Assembly (NCBI GenBank): GCA_036924285.1 | Contig: JAYKYS010000012.1 | Location: 992,001-1,056,000 of the forward strand | Direction: 5' to 3' | DNA from: Asterella californica | Taxonomy: Eukaryota > Streptophyta > Marchantiopsida > Marchantiales > Aytoniaceae | Length of the DNA stretch: 64,000 nt | Shown: positions 1-10,814 of the stretch, one piece after another | Position numbering within the stretch: the stretch's first letter is position 1 | Layout: every line of letters begins with the position of its first letter | The notes under the pieces: generated by a model | The model's input: the letters and a program-made list of their open reading frames with translations, nothing else | Told to the model about the DNA's origin: nothing | Database searches by the model: none | Translations under genes and position numbers: made by a program

Positions 1-330
1 TGATGGTGTTGCTGGTTCAGCCCACTTCACTTTCCACTTGTGCCCTTCTTTGGCTGAGCTGCCTTCCGTAACATTCTCTTGCGCCTTCTGTGACTCATCT
101 TCATTCTTATCTGCTTGAGCAGTATCAACTGCCCCTTCACCTAGTAGCGCTAAATCCTTGACTTGCTCTGGTGTGGTACATGGACCTCTGCTTCCTTCTC
201 AGGTGTTGCTTCTGCTTGAGCTAAATCCGCCCTTAAGCATCTTGTTTTCAGCTTCCACTTGTTCAAGTCGGCTTTCCAACTTCTTCAGAAACACCTGCAT
301 CTCGTCCATCCTAGTCGACACTGCTTCCAT
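1..330 (-). pseudogene. gag N-terminus of element H, frameshifted
   Basis: An ATG at 330 opens a 43-codon frame with a short coiled-coil-like stretch rich in Glu, Lys and Leu heptads, ending at a TGA at 199-201. In a neighbouring frame an acidic, Gln- and Glu-rich sequence stays open from about 170 to the window edge, suggesting one frameshift. Position immediately after the primer site supports gag; no Pfam-type motif is visible. Confidence 0.45.
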
Positions 331-366
331 TGTCGATGATGTTCTGCAAAGATTCAACTTGAACTT

Positions 367-378
367 GCTCTGATACCA
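367..378 (-). other. Primer-binding site (initiator Met tRNA type) of element H
   Basis: The plus strand reads GCTCTGATACCA, the complement of TGGTATCAGAGC, the usual plant primer site pairing with the 3' end of initiator methionine tRNA. It lies two bases from the inferred LTR edge. Confidence 0.8.
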
Positions 379-380
379 AC

Positions 381-1371
381 TATAACATTTGACCGCAGAT
401 CACGGAATCGAGTCGTCCGTCTCTAGCCAATGAATCGTCGAACGTGAACCTCCCTGAAGACTTGTGTAATATATTTGTGTCTCTAGATCCAGTTCGTTAA
501 ACTTTCCACTAATAAACACCAAGGATTGGATAACCGTTGGACGGGTTTAGAATAACCAACTAATCTTTTGCAGGTCTCTGGTACTAATCTCAGATTTCAG
601 AACACCATGGAAACTATTCTAGGCCTGGGTTGGATAAAATTTGGACAGCGCTTCCGCTACTGGTGATCAAGTCGGAACGCAGTAACCCCTGAAGAACAAC
701 AGCTAGGACTAGGAAGCCTAGTGGGTGCTAAGAAGTAGAAAGGCAAGGTAATAACACCGAAATAGAGTCAACTCCACACCTGATGCTTCAATCCAGCTTT
801 GGCACTCAATCCAAGCTTGCTTATCATATAATAAAGCAAATCACGGGCTCATATACATTACACGGCGTTTATTTGCTGACAAGGTCCCGGAGAAATGCTC
901 AGACCGGCAATCCTTCCTGCTACTGGAATTCTCTGATGAGAATTTAACTTCGGAACTCCAATCTCTCCTGAAAACTTATCTTCACCTTGAATATGCTGAT
1001 CTCTCACTCCATAACCAAATTATCAAAGTAATTGACTGATAAACTCTCTATCACTCAAGTATCTGACAGTTTACTAACGTTCTATCCACGGTGTAACATA
1101 GTCTCTATCCTCAGGCTCTGCAGATACAGTCAGTTTGCTACGTTCAATGTTCTCTGTCCGCACGCTCTCCGTACACAGCAAAGTGAAAAACAAAGAAGTC
1201 TCGGTTTCTCTGGTCCCGCTCGTACAGTGAAGAAGGTGAAAAAGCCGGGTTCTAGGGTTCGCAAACCCATTTAACCATTCTCCTTAACCCTTCGCCGTTT
1301 CCTTGTAGCCGCCACGTGCTTTATAATCACTGTCCAGTCAAGTCCGGTTATATTAAGTAAACGGTGTTACA
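381..1371 (-). repeat. 5' LTR of element H
   Basis: The LTR is inferred from a primer-binding site next to one edge and a TGTAACACC start at the other edge on the minus strand. A TATAAAG box lies about 46 bases inside the start, as expected for a very short U3. No second copy is present to confirm the exact ends. Confidence 0.6.
1319..1325 (-). promoter_or_regulatory. TATA box in the LTR of element H
   Basis: TATAAAG on the minus strand, about 46 bp downstream of the LTR start, placed to drive transcription through R/U5 into gag. Confidence 0.45.
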
Positions 1372-2671
1372 TGTACAGAGTATGTACATACATTACAGTA
1401 TGTACATTTTGTTATGTATGTACAGAAATGTATGTAATGTACATACATCTGCACGTTGCTTAATAAGCTTCTGGCTGATTGGCAGAAGTTTAGGTCGCTC
1501 TGATGGTCACTGTCTGCGGTGGGATCTGTGATGGTGGGTGTGTACAATCAAACACTGCGCGAGACGCAGTATAAATAATCTTCAAGAATCTTCTTTATTC
1601 CTCATACTGTGGGAACTGTGCAATCATTGCAATATGTATTTTAAACCACAAGTGCGGGTATAAAAGGCACACCCTCGCACACGTCGTCCTTTTTGTCACT
1701 GTAGCGAACCTATCTGCAGGAGCCGGAGCGTGGAAGCCTCAGTTCCCGACGGAGTGTTGTAGGGTTCCGGCACACGAACTTGGTGGGGTCAGATGCACTC
1801 GGCTCGGCTTCGGCTCTGAGTGCACTCGACCACCATCTGCCGGTGATAAATAATGGCGGTTGGTTTGGAATGCACCTCGTTTACTCTTTCTCTACTAGCT
1901 AGCACACACATCAAGAACCTCAGAGAAGACCTCACCATCATGACTCGATCCAACGTCCGTCTTCATCTTTTGCGTAAAAGTATATGTCATCAATAACCGA
2001 GAAGGCAAGACTGTGCAGCCAGAACCCTGGAGCTTGAAAACGTCTGTCCAAAACCATGTTACTTCACGCACAATACACTATCGAGCACAATACACTATCG
2101 GAGAAGAACCTGACTTTGTAAATGGAACACCGGAGTCTGAAGCAACGATTGCGCAACAGCGGCAGATAGTCTTGAAGACACTATGACGAAGTCCAATGAG
2201 ATAGTCTCCTGCAACTTGCAACTGTACAGCAAGGCATTGGAGGAGCATAACGAGCAAGAAAGAAGCCTGTTTTCCTTGTCGTTTCAGTAAGAGATAATCA
2301 AAGCAACCCAAAGCACCAAAACGACACACTACCGAAGCTCTTTCCGCTCCTTCCAATCCTCTGAAATAGTATCAATGCCACAACGAAGTGAAATGTAAGC
2401 AGATTATCCGAAGCAATGAAATATCCATAATCTAACCCGTGGAGTCCGCAGAGTCTTACATACGCAGTAAAATGAAATAAGAGATGTTACTCATAGTAAA
2501 CGCAAGCCAAATCGAGCTAAGTGCGTCAAAACGTTGATGCAGAAAAGCTATTCAATTAGATAAAAGACGAGATGACAAAACCAGCGGAAAAAGTGGACCT
2601 TCGGTCGAGCCTCGACTTGATACACTTATCGAGGGTTTTGGAAGATTTTCGTGACCCAACTATGAGAGCGG
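1372..2671. other. Region without a clear gene; palindromic TGTACAT tract and possible promoter
   Basis: 1372-1450 is built of alternating TGTACAT and ATGTACA words that can fold into hairpins. A TATAAAAGG box is at 1659-1667, an imperfect hairpin of GCACTC/GAGTGC arms at about 1793-1828, and an ATG at 1940 opens 18 codons with an internal GTAAAAG donor-like site. About 2570-2671 an open stretch reaches the edge of element A and may be an exon remnant. Nothing here is identified by homology. Confidence 0.3.
1659..1667 (+). promoter_or_regulatory. Possible TATA box
   Basis: TATAAAAGG in a GC-richer stretch, about 280 bp ahead of the ATG at 1940. It could be the core promoter of a host gene later broken by element A, but no downstream gene is confirmed. 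Confidence 0.25.
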
Positions 2672-3167
2672 TGTCGTAGTCCGTGGCATTCCACATGATG
2701 AAACGGAACTTCAGAAGACACTCAACCAGCATTTGTTCGGGAAGCTGCGCCCTAGCTTATCAAGCTGGGCAGGAGCTAAGCTGGGGCCATGCTTGACAAG
2801 CTGCCCCCTAGCTTAGACTGAAATATCACCCTGAAAGAGGTCGAAGGGCATCAGAATGCAGAGCTCGACGAGGAGAGCGACCTCATGCTTTCAGTTTTGA
2901 CAGAAAGTGTTTTAAGTAATAGTTAGTACGGGTTTTAAATTGAGAAATATGCGAAAGAGGGAAATCCGTCGACTCTGGCTCGTGACTCGAACTCAGAATC
3001 TGACAGCGTGAGTGTGTAGGTGTTCACAAATACTATAGTTTTGACTCCTTGTTCATTAAAAACAGAGTTGTATAGAGAAGTTAGCGCAGGAAAGGCTAGT
3101 AAAGATTTTACAGGAAAATTTCCTCAAGTAAACATATGTACAGAAAATTTTCCCTTCTTGAACGAAA

Positions 3168-3240
3168 CCAAAGGCCATCCTAGTGATAGGGCGCCTGCCT
3201 AGGAGGGAAGTGGTCTCAAGATCAATCCCTCCTGGCCTCT
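3168..3240 (+). repeat. tRNA-derived (SINE-like) segment inside the LTR of A
   Basis: An A-box-like stretch (TAGTGATAGGGCGCCTGCCT) is followed by a degenerate B-box-like GGTCTCAAGATCAATCCC, the layout of a tRNA-derived SINE head. The copy in the 3' LTR (about 26410-26485) is closer to a tRNA, with ATAGCGCGCCTGCC. It was therefore in the LTR before A inserted. No terminal poly(A) or duplication can be seen, so the SINE call is tentative. Confidence 0.4.
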
Positions 3241-3339
3241 GGTTCCTATTCCGGCATGTTGACCTCCTGGAAAGGAGTCTACGTTGGATATGCAGCCACG
3301 TCTTGCATATCTAAGGGCGGGAGACCGGTATCTCCCTTA

Positions 3340-3637
3340 ATCGTGAGCTTCCTGGCCTAAGCCTCCGCATGTCATCTTGAATATACTATGAGAGATACAT
3401 GGTGCGCATATGAGAGGGCTGTAAGCCCTGTGTGGCAGCCTCATAAGTGTTGGGACTTCGGCCTACATTGGATGCGAGGCCTTGGTCGAATTTGACTATA
3501 ATCGTGGGCTTCCTGACCTAAGCTTCCGCATGGCATCCTGAATATACTATGGGAGATACTTGGTGCGCATATGAGGGGGCTGTAAGCCCTGTGGGGCAGC
3601 CTCATAAGTGTTGGGGCTTCGGCCTACATTGGATGGC
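3340..3637 (+). repeat. 161-bp tandem duplication in the LTR of A
   Basis: Two diverged units start at about 3340 and 3501, each containing GCATATGAG, a small AGGGCTGTAAGCCCT hairpin and a shared TTCGGCCTACATTGGATG end. The same pair is present at about 26587-26870 in the 3' LTR, one unit shortened. It may be the body of the SINE-like unit upstream. Confidence 0.6.
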
Positions 3638-4549
3638 TTGTAGTATATTGAGGGTGGCATCAAGATGGCATCAAGAGCACGGAAAACTTTTGCTAATTAG
3701 TTAAATAACCATCGAGTCGGCTTGCGATGGGGAATGAGGCTATGAGAACTTTATTAGTGAAGAGGTAGAGTTTGTGGAGACAACTGTGAAACTTGTATTA
3801 AAAAGAGGCCAAACTTGTAAATAAAGCTTTGTACGCATAAGGACAGTAGGGGGCAGCTTAAGCTAGGGCCCTGCTTCTGATAAGTGATTGCGCTTATAAG
3901 GACAGCAGGGGGGCAGCTTAAGCTGTGGCCTTAAAACTTTAGGTTAAATACTGCGGCGGCTGAAGATCGGGGACACTTTTCAAACAGTTTTTCTGAGAGA
4001 GCAGAGGCGGAAGGAGGAGAAAGGAGGATTAGGGTTTGGAGGGTTCAGGACACGCATGAGAAGCTTGGAGGCAGGGAGAGAGTTTTTTTCTGGACAGAAT
4101 TGAGAAGGTGGACGGGGAGATCGTGACAGAGGGACAGACAAGCGTTTGGAGGTTGGAGCTTCATCTGATATACAGTTTGGGGTTTGGAGGCAGTAGAACT
4201 AAACGGACAAAGACGGTTTATTTGAAAGAGATCGTTTTTGACAAGACTTTGGTTGTCGTGAGATCAAATTCCTTGGAATTTTCAGCTGAGAAGGACTCAG
4301 GAGAGGAAGAGAGAGATATTTTCTTAACAGTGAAGCAGTTGACACTGAAATAAAGCTATTTCTACTCTAGAGAGATCTATTTGAGTACTTGAGTGCGTGC
4401 TTGAGTGTTTGTTTTGCAATTGGTGTGCACAAGAAGCTTTGTTTTGAGATTTCATCGTCTGCAGCAACCTGTTTTCCTTCCTGGTCGTTTTCTTTGATCG
4501 ATCACAGTCAGGAGGTCTGCCCTCCCCAAGAAAGACTCTCGTCACGACG

Positions 4550-4570
4550 TTTGGTGCTTCCACTGAGAGC
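4550..4570 (+). other. Primer-binding-site region of element A
   Basis: TTTGGTGCTTCCACTGAGAGC immediately follows the 5' LTR, whereas the sequence after the 3' LTR is unrelated. This is where the primer site must lie. It is not the initiator Met type and I cannot name the tRNA. Confidence 0.55.
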
Positions 4571-4614
4571 AATTGGGGTGATCGATTTGGAGAATTGGCT
4601 AGATTGGGTGGCAA

Positions 4615-5230
4615 ATGGATCACAGTGCTACTGTTCAGGGTGCGGCTCCTGCTCAGGGTGCTCCTGTCTAAGGGACTCTTGGTCAAGATGGAATTGGCTC
4701 TCAAGGAGGACCTACGGTGGTTCCAACAGTAGTAGCACAGCCTGCCATAGACACGTCTCAGATTCTTCAGGCGTTGGCTGTCTTGATTCGACAGCAGCCT
4801 GCAATTGGAGGAGCTGAGCAGAAATCCACGAAGGCGTTACAAGCAATTATTGGTCGATGTGGACGATTTGATGGAAGAGATGTTACTAGGTACCTGCGGG
4901 AGTATGTGGGTGAAATAGAGTTGGTCAAGGCACGTGAAGTTGAGGTAATTCTAAGCTTTGAGTTGACTGTTGTCCTTGAATTGAGAGAGAAGGTTAGAAT
5001 TTTACAGAGAAGACATTTAGGTGGGTGGACTCTGTTTGAACGTGCACTGAGAGAAGAATTTCTAGAAGAGGACTCTGAAAAGGTCACCAGAAGAACCCTC
5101 ATGGACTGGATAGAGCGTCAGCCTGGACGTTCCATGGGATTGAATGAAGTGATCCGTGAATTTGAGAAGAGGTACTCTCAACTTTCTGGTCTAGAGAGGT
5201 TGACGTTGGATGCTAAGAAGACAGAGTTGT
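4615..5230 (+). pseudogene. gag of element A, first part, split by B1
   Basis: An ATG at 4615 opens gag 65 bases after the LTR. The frame has one TAA at 4669-4671, then runs open through 5230. A central part resembles a retrotransposon gag capsid: a short helix-rich region with a Trp-containing segment (GGWTLFERALREEF) and a following Arg/Glu-rich helix. At 5231 the frame enters element B1; the missing continuation is at 8870, in the same frame after one GTTGT duplication is dropped. Confidence 0.7.
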
Positions 5231-5384
5231 TGTGGTGTCCACAAATTACAGGATTCACGAATTTTTGAAACTTTTGAGATTAATAACTTATTTGTATAAC
5301 TGAAGAAGCGTTGTTACTTAAGATTACGGCTTCCTTATCAGGAAGATGATCTTAAGGACTGTTTGTAATAATAAGTTGACTTCT

Positions 5385-5515
5385 TCGGAAGACGACCGTC
5401 TTTCGAAGAGCGTCTTCTCGGTGGTGTCTTCGGAAGACGGAAGACGGCGGAAGACGGAAGACGCTTCGGAAGATTAGAACATCTTCGGAAGACTGTTTTC
5501 GGAAGTCGACTGTAC
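5385..5515 (+). repeat. Left subterminal palindrome cluster of B1
   Basis: Repeated TCTTCGGAAGAC-type words, each a near-perfect palindrome, lie within 300 bp of the left end. The same clusters stand at 58877-58970 (B2) and 61365-61480 (B3). Clustered subterminal words of this kind are typical transposase-binding arrays in plant DNA transposons; that role here is inferred. Confidence 0.6.
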
Positions 5516-6382
5516 ACAATTCGTATCAAGAGTGGATTTGTTTTGCTTTTGTATTAAGAGAGACTTGGTACGAATCTTGAGTGGCTTGGTGAGTTGTTTT
5601 GTTATTTCGAGAACTCGGAAGACGGGAACTAGGTCTGTGCCTCCTGATCTTCCTAGCTTCTCAAATCCACATCTTCCTAGAGAGACTAGAAGACAGTAAA
5701 TGCTGGCAAAATGCGCGAGAAGACATGAGGGTCCGTTACGGGTCTCTTCTTTCCGATCCATAGCAGCCTATCCCTTCTTCTTCCCGAACTTAGAAGAGAG
5801 CCGTGAGAAGTCTTGCTGGCAAAATCTGGAGAGAATGGTCGAGGGTCCTGTCTTCCCACCGAGCAGCAAGCTTCTTCTGAGTGCGTATGAGAGGTGAGAA
5901 GTCAAAAGAACAGAGTGCAATTGTCTTGAGTCTGTTGTGAGGATAGATTGCGCGTAGGAAGAAGAAGATAGGCGAGACCAGTGAAGAGAAGTCTGACTTC
6001 GGGAGGTCTTCCAAGAAAGACATTGAATCGGAAACTGTCCCGGGTGTCTTCCCAGAGGCCACTGTCATCGCAGGAGCCCGCAACCATCTTCTGAACCTGT
6101 TATGCACTCTACATTTCACGAATCTTGTATCTTCTGATAGGAAGTAGGATGTAATGCAAGGTGGGTTGTCTTCTTGGTAATCCATGCGAGGCCTTGCTTA
6201 GTTAGGATTGAGTAGATATAGCTCGGAAGACGAGAGGAAGTTAGGAAGCACTGTTAGAATCCCGGAAGACGGAGTAGCTGTCTTCTGGAAGACTAGGTTC
6301 ATCTTCTGAGAGTAGAAGCTAGACTGTGAGAACTTAGGGAAGGACTGAGCCTTCGACTGACAACAAGTACGTCACTTCTTCC

Positions 6383-7288
6383 AAGGAGTTAACGCAGCTG
6401 AAGAAGAGCAACCAGGAGTTGCAAGCGCGCTTACAGCAGCGTGAGCAGGAGGTTCTGCGAGTATGAGATAAGCTCACCGCCCTTGCAGAAGAGAAGACAA
6501 CGTGGAAGACTCTGCGGGAAGCCGCAGAAGCGTAGGTTGCGGCCGAGAAGACTCAGAGAGAAGCAGCGGAAGCTCGTACGCAGGGATTACTAGCTCACTC
6601 GATGGAAGCGCTTCGAAAGAAGTTCAACTTCACCGCGGGTAGGAAGCTCCTTACCTTAGCTAGAGAGTGGGACGAGTAGTCCAAAGCAATGTTGGTGGAG
6701 TGCAAGGAGAGTATGTTCAAGTACTTGGACCGGCAGATAGAGGGAGTGAAGACGTTCTATGGTCTTCCCTTGATCCCGCCATCAGTAAACACGTCTTTCC
6801 AAGCACCAGCATCATCGACAAGACCAGACTTGGAGAAGGAGGAGTTCGACCTCGCTGTGCACTTGGTAGTGATAGCGTTGAAAGCCGAGAAGAACCCGGA
6901 AGATGCCTCGGAAGACAAGACGTCTTCTGGAAGACAGGAAGGAAGACCGTCTTCCCAGATATTCCGCGTGGAGGAAGCGACTTCCCCGGACCCCTATGAG
7001 GTCACCATGGCTCCCAGTGTTGAACTAGTGTCTCAGAAGAGCGAGGAAGCACAAGTCGACCCAGCTTCCGAGAAGACGCTTCTGTCTTCCGAAGCAGCAG
7101 CAGTAGAGCCAGCGATGAACGTGGAGGAGGATGCCACCTCAGCGACACCCGAGGTAATTACAAGGCTTCTCAGCCTATCAGAAGCCGATTTAAGTAGTTC
7201 AGGTAGGAATAGATCAGGTGGAAATGGCATCCGAGCCATTAGAATAGATAAGCAAAGCGTAGAAGACCAGGAGCTTGTCCAAACTTAG
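6383..7288 (+). pseudogene. Degenerate B1 reading frame, coiled-coil N-part, unknown function
   Basis: From 6383 a frame rich in Gln, Glu, Lys and Ala heptads runs toward 7288 with three in-frame stops before an ATG at 6689; from there 199 codons are open. The first third predicts a coiled coil; the last half is acidic and Ser/Glu-rich. It does not overlap the B2/B3 reading frame and may be the downstream part of the same element-encoded protein, brought close to the leader by deletion. I do not recognise a family. Confidence 0.4.
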
Positions 7289-8489
7289 TAAGTGCTCAAC
7301 ATGTTATATTAGGAAAAGACAAGTCCAATTTAATTTTAGATCAGTGACCATGTGGTAGAGTAGGCAGCGCAGGATAAACAACCAGATGGCTAATTAGGAA
7401 AGGGGAACCGTTTTTGCATGTGAGGTGGCAATCTTCTGGCGGTGCCCATCCCTCCCTGATTGCAGTCGAAGATTGGAGGGGATTCCCTCTGCGTCTCAAG
7501 ACAGATGGTTAAATAGGATCGAAGAGTAGGAAATGGGGGGTTCTGTAGGCTCTGCACACACACACATCGATTTGACGGTGCAGACGGAGAGCACACCCAG
7601 ACACATGATAGGCATTATACTGTACACTACACTCGATGTTGGAATAGGGGGATAACGCAGGAAGAAGTCTGCATTCTCTTACCGCCAGCAGCGATTCGGA
7701 GGTGTAGATTAGTAGTGGACAGTCTAGGAGCAGGGAACGGCATCCTCGTGCAGTCCTGCTGGTTAGACTGATGTGTCGAGGAGTAGGGACAGACAGTAGA
7801 GGGAGTGAGCTTCCCAACACCTATGTACCTTCTTCTCCGAGAATGGATTGTTGATTTGAGTGCAGAAGCTTTGTTCATGTCTTCTGGGTGGTGGGTTTTC
7901 TTGAAATCGCTCCCAATTGTGCATGGGAAGTGTTCTCCTTGAGTGGCGGTGACTGTCAACAGTTGTGGAAGTGTAGCTTGGCTCGTCCAGTAGAGCACTT
8001 GGGATCTGCGTACGGACGGTCTTATGGATAAGGGATCCCAGAAGACAGAGTAGTCAGAGCAGCGAAGTGAAGAAGAAAGAAGCCTTCTTCCCACAACAGA
8101 AGACGACATCCTCAAGAAGAAGACGGTGCAACTGTACACATGTTTGTTGTCTTCCTCCCAAACTATTACAAGCAGGGATGGCTTGTTAGTCAGGATCCGG
8201 ACTAGAAGCCTGTCGGAATCTTAATTTCCTCTTTTCATCTTGTTTTCTCTTGTTTAAATTTTCTCTTCTTCCCATCTTCTCTCATCTTCCCCATCTTCTT
8301 ACCTTCTTCTAGTGAGCTTCCGAGACTTCTATTGAGCTTCCGTGAAGATGAATGTCGTTGTAGTGCTGCAGGAAGACCATTTCCGTAGGCAGAAGCCTGG
8401 GAAGGCTACAGAGGGCATACACCCTATGATTGATCTAACTCGTTGTAATGTGAATGTGAGAGTAAGGTGTAACAGCCGTGCTAGTCGAC
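7289..8489. other. Non-coding interior of B1
   Basis: No supported gene. 8220-8340 is strongly pyrimidine-rich on the plus strand with repeated CTTCTTCC and CATCTTC words. A minus-strand open frame at 7627-8139 has no recognisable content and probably reflects composition. Confidence 0.4.
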
Positions 8490-8640
8490 TTCTGCGAAGC
8501 AGGATAATCTTCTGGAGGTGTGAGAAGACGAGCTGAACCCCCAGAAGACGAGAATCGCTTCAGGAAGACGGTATCGAGAAGACCGGAAGAAGTGACCTGG
8601 AAGCAAGAAGATCGTCTTCCTGAGCTTCTCTGTGAATAGT
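8490..8640 (+). repeat. Right subterminal GAAGAC cluster of B1
   Basis: Repeated AGAAGACGAG, GGAAGACGG and GTCTTCC words, the right-hand counterpart of the cluster at 5385-5515, ending about 225 bp before the right terminus. Confidence 0.5.
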
Positions 8641-8869
8641 TGTGTGATATTTTAGTTAGTAGTTGTTTGTTTAGTTCCAGAGCACCTTTTTGCGTGTTTG
8701 GAAAACGCACGGTTTTGTGAGAAGACGGGATTTTAGACAAAACCCGTGTGTTTGTGTGTTTGGACAGATCTTAGAACTTAGAGCAGCGTTACTTGTGCAA
8801 ATCCTCTGTGGGAACGATATCTTGTATACTAAATGGGCAAAAGGAGCAATCCTGCGTCACTACAGTTGT

Positions 8870-10337
8870 TCTTAGGGGCTCTGGATGAGTTCACAGCAGA
8901 TAGGCTTTGTTTCATGTTGGCTGATTGAGGGGTTGAAGGGGGAGTTACATCTGATTGGAGGAGAGTAGAGGAAGCAGCATCCACCCTTGCTAGACAACGT
9001 CGTGGTTGGATGGTACTGCAGCTAGAGACCTTGCCAGAGCAGAGAGTAGCTCCTCATGTTCCTGTAGCTCCTCTTGCAATACCTCAAGCACCTATTGTGA
9101 TTCCTCAAGCACCTATAGTGGTTCCCCAAGTGGTTCCTCAAGCGCCTGCAGTACCTATCTCAGCACAAAGAGGACCTAGACAGCAGCAACATAACTTGAT
9201 AGAAGAACTTACTCAACAGTTGAGAGATTTGAGGGTTGAGATGGCAGACTTGAGGAGAGATCAACCCTTTGCACCAGGTGCTCGACCTGTAGGAGGAACC
9301 TTACCAGGAGATGTATTTGGTGCGACAGCCCAAATCATCTCAGAGGAGACTGTCAAGACTTGGCGGTTGCCTTGCGAGAGGGCATAGTCAACTATCTGAA
9401 CAACATGTTGTATCTAACCGTCACTGGGGAGCCTCTGAACACATATTTTGGAAGAGGAGGAATGAGGAGTTCTCTTCCAGCAGTTCCTGGTGCGAATACT
9501 ATAGCGATGACTGCAGGTTCTATGGAGGCTGATGTATATACTGGGAGAGTTGAAGTGCGCTCTAATCCAACTATGGTTGTGCAGGCTGTTGAGATTTCGG
9601 TCGAGATGATGAAGAGAGGTGCTGAAAGCATTAGGAGAGCTACTGGATGGAGAGACCCAGTAGATGCAACTTCTATTCGAGCGTTTTTAGAGACGAGTGG
9701 TGAACAAGATACCATGATCAAAGACAAAAGAAGGCGGGACGCTTCTGATTTAGATGCAGGAGTACTAGAGGACAGTGACCGTCGGAGGGTTACAAGGAGG
9801 AGAGCAGCGGAACCATCACCATCTGTACCAGCTGGTAGATTTCCTGCTGCAGAGGATATACCTTCTACCTCTACAGCTCCACCACCTGCAGAAGATCCTA
9901 TGGAAGGTGTACAGGACTTGCCACAAGAGACTACTGCTACAGATAGAGTACGGGGAAAGAGGTTTACAGCACAGGAGAAGGAGAAAGCTCCAGCTTACAA
10001 GTTAGCGGCAGATATCAAAACAACAACAGACTTACGTACTGTTCTAGAGCAACGCATTTTGGATGCTAGAGTTGAGTTTACTCTTCATGAAGTGCTTGGT
10101 ATCGCAAAGAGAGAGTTTCATGAGTTGATAATAGACATCATGAAGAGAAAGAGACAGGTACTGACTGAACAAGTAAGTAGTCAGATGGTTAGAGCAGTAG
10201 ATGCTATTGGTGTTGATCAGTTTGGAGATGATAAGTATGAGGCATGGGTTGCTGATCCTGCTGTTATTGAGAATGAAGAGAAAGAGTTTGAAGAGGATAG
10301 GTCAAGCGCAGACAGCGATTTCAAAGAGAAGCACTAG
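8870..10337 (+). pseudogene. gag of element A, second part
   Basis: Continues gag in frame after B1. One stop lies near 8928, then the frame runs to 9387, where a frameshift near 9356 passes to a frame open from 9360 to 10337. It includes a Pro/Val/Ala-rich linker with repeats of QAPIV (about 9060-9160), a basic RRR patch near 9780 and an acidic C-terminus. No CCHC knuckle is visible. The long Pro-rich linker followed by a helical region resembles gag of other plant gypsy elements with a DHGSEIN-type protease. Confidence 0.6.
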
Positions 10338-10379
10338 GCGAGAACGACAACAGAGACGCATGTTCGGCTTGGAGGACTT

Positions 10380-10760
10380 TCTGAACCAGTACCTACACTT
10401 GTGGATCACGAATCGGAGATCAACATCATTTCCAAGAAGGTGTATGAGAAGGAGCAGTGGCCAATCGAAAAGAATCATGGTTGGGTACTTTGTGCTGCAA
10501 ATAATTAAAAGAGTGAGTTGTACGGAGCTTGTCCCAATATGCGTGTAAGGATTGGAGATGTAGAGGTTGATCAGCATTTCTTTGTACAGTCGTCTGCCTC
10601 CTATCCTGTCATATTGGGCCAACCATACATCACCGCTGTTCGAATGGAAACAAAGGTGATGAATGATGGGTCTCATTATGCTAGAGTTCGGAGTCCTGAT
10701 GACAAGTACTCAGTACAGTTTTTGACGGTTCGCTCAAGACATGAGCGGAACCGACAAACC
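10380..10760 (+). pseudogene. Aspartic protease region of element A
   Basis: The active-site region reads LVDHESEINIIS, in a frame with one stop near 10506, followed by a beta-strand block ending VILGQPYITAVR, the ILG flap-side motif of retropepsins. DHES in place of DTGS/DHGS alters the residue beside the catalytic Asp, so activity is doubtful. The frame lies between gag and RT, as in Ty3/gypsy. Confidence 0.6.
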
Positions 10761-10814
10761 CTTAGAGATTCTCAAACGAAGAGATGTAAGGGTTTTCGCA
10801 GTCCACTCCTGTAG

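Larger units (their letters stand above)
1..1371 (-). mobile_element. LTR retrotransposon H, 5' end only, runs off the left edge
   Basis: Minus-strand element with, in its own 5' to 3' order, a 991-bp LTR (1371 to 381), a primer-binding site complementary to initiator methionine tRNA (378 to 367) and the start of gag (from 330). LTR ends are TGTAACA and, with one change, TGTTATA, matching inverted termini. No pol domain is in the window, so copia or gypsy cannot be decided, although this primer site is common in plant copia and chromovirus elements. The second LTR and the duplication lie outside the window. Confidence 0.7.
2672..4549 (+). repeat. 5' LTR of element A
   Basis: 1878 bp, beginning TGTCGTAG and ending CTCGTCACGACG, where the 3' LTR ends in GACA. 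It matches 25919-27704 along its length with scattered substitutions and small indels, so A is fairly old. It contains a tRNA-like stretch, a 161-bp tandem repeat and, toward its end, an open frame of about 80 codons at 4108-4353 that is not conserved in the other LTR. Confidence 0.88.
5231..8864 (+). mobile_element. Element B1, unclassified TG...CA transposon
   Basis: Inserted into A gag with a 5-bp duplication GTTGT (5226-5230 and 8865-8869). Starts TGTGGTG and ends CACTACA, so the ends are short inverted repeats; CAGGATT also occurs just inside both ends in inverted orientation. No long terminal direct repeat is seen. Both subterminal regions are packed with TCTTCNGAAGA palindromes and GAAGAC words. 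The left part matches B2 (58734) and B3 (61211) but lacks about 780 bp that both carry. Either a DNA transposon or an unusually long solo LTR. Confidence 0.6.

Noticed and set aside
4108..4353. Open frame of 81 codons in the LTR of A
   Set aside because: The corresponding frame in the 3' LTR is broken by a deletion and substitutions, and LTRs of this length often show chance frames.
5231..8864. Full LTR retrotransposon call for B1
   Set aside because: No long direct repeat at the two ends and no gag-pol motifs; the ends are better seen as short inverted repeats, though a giant solo LTR is not excluded.
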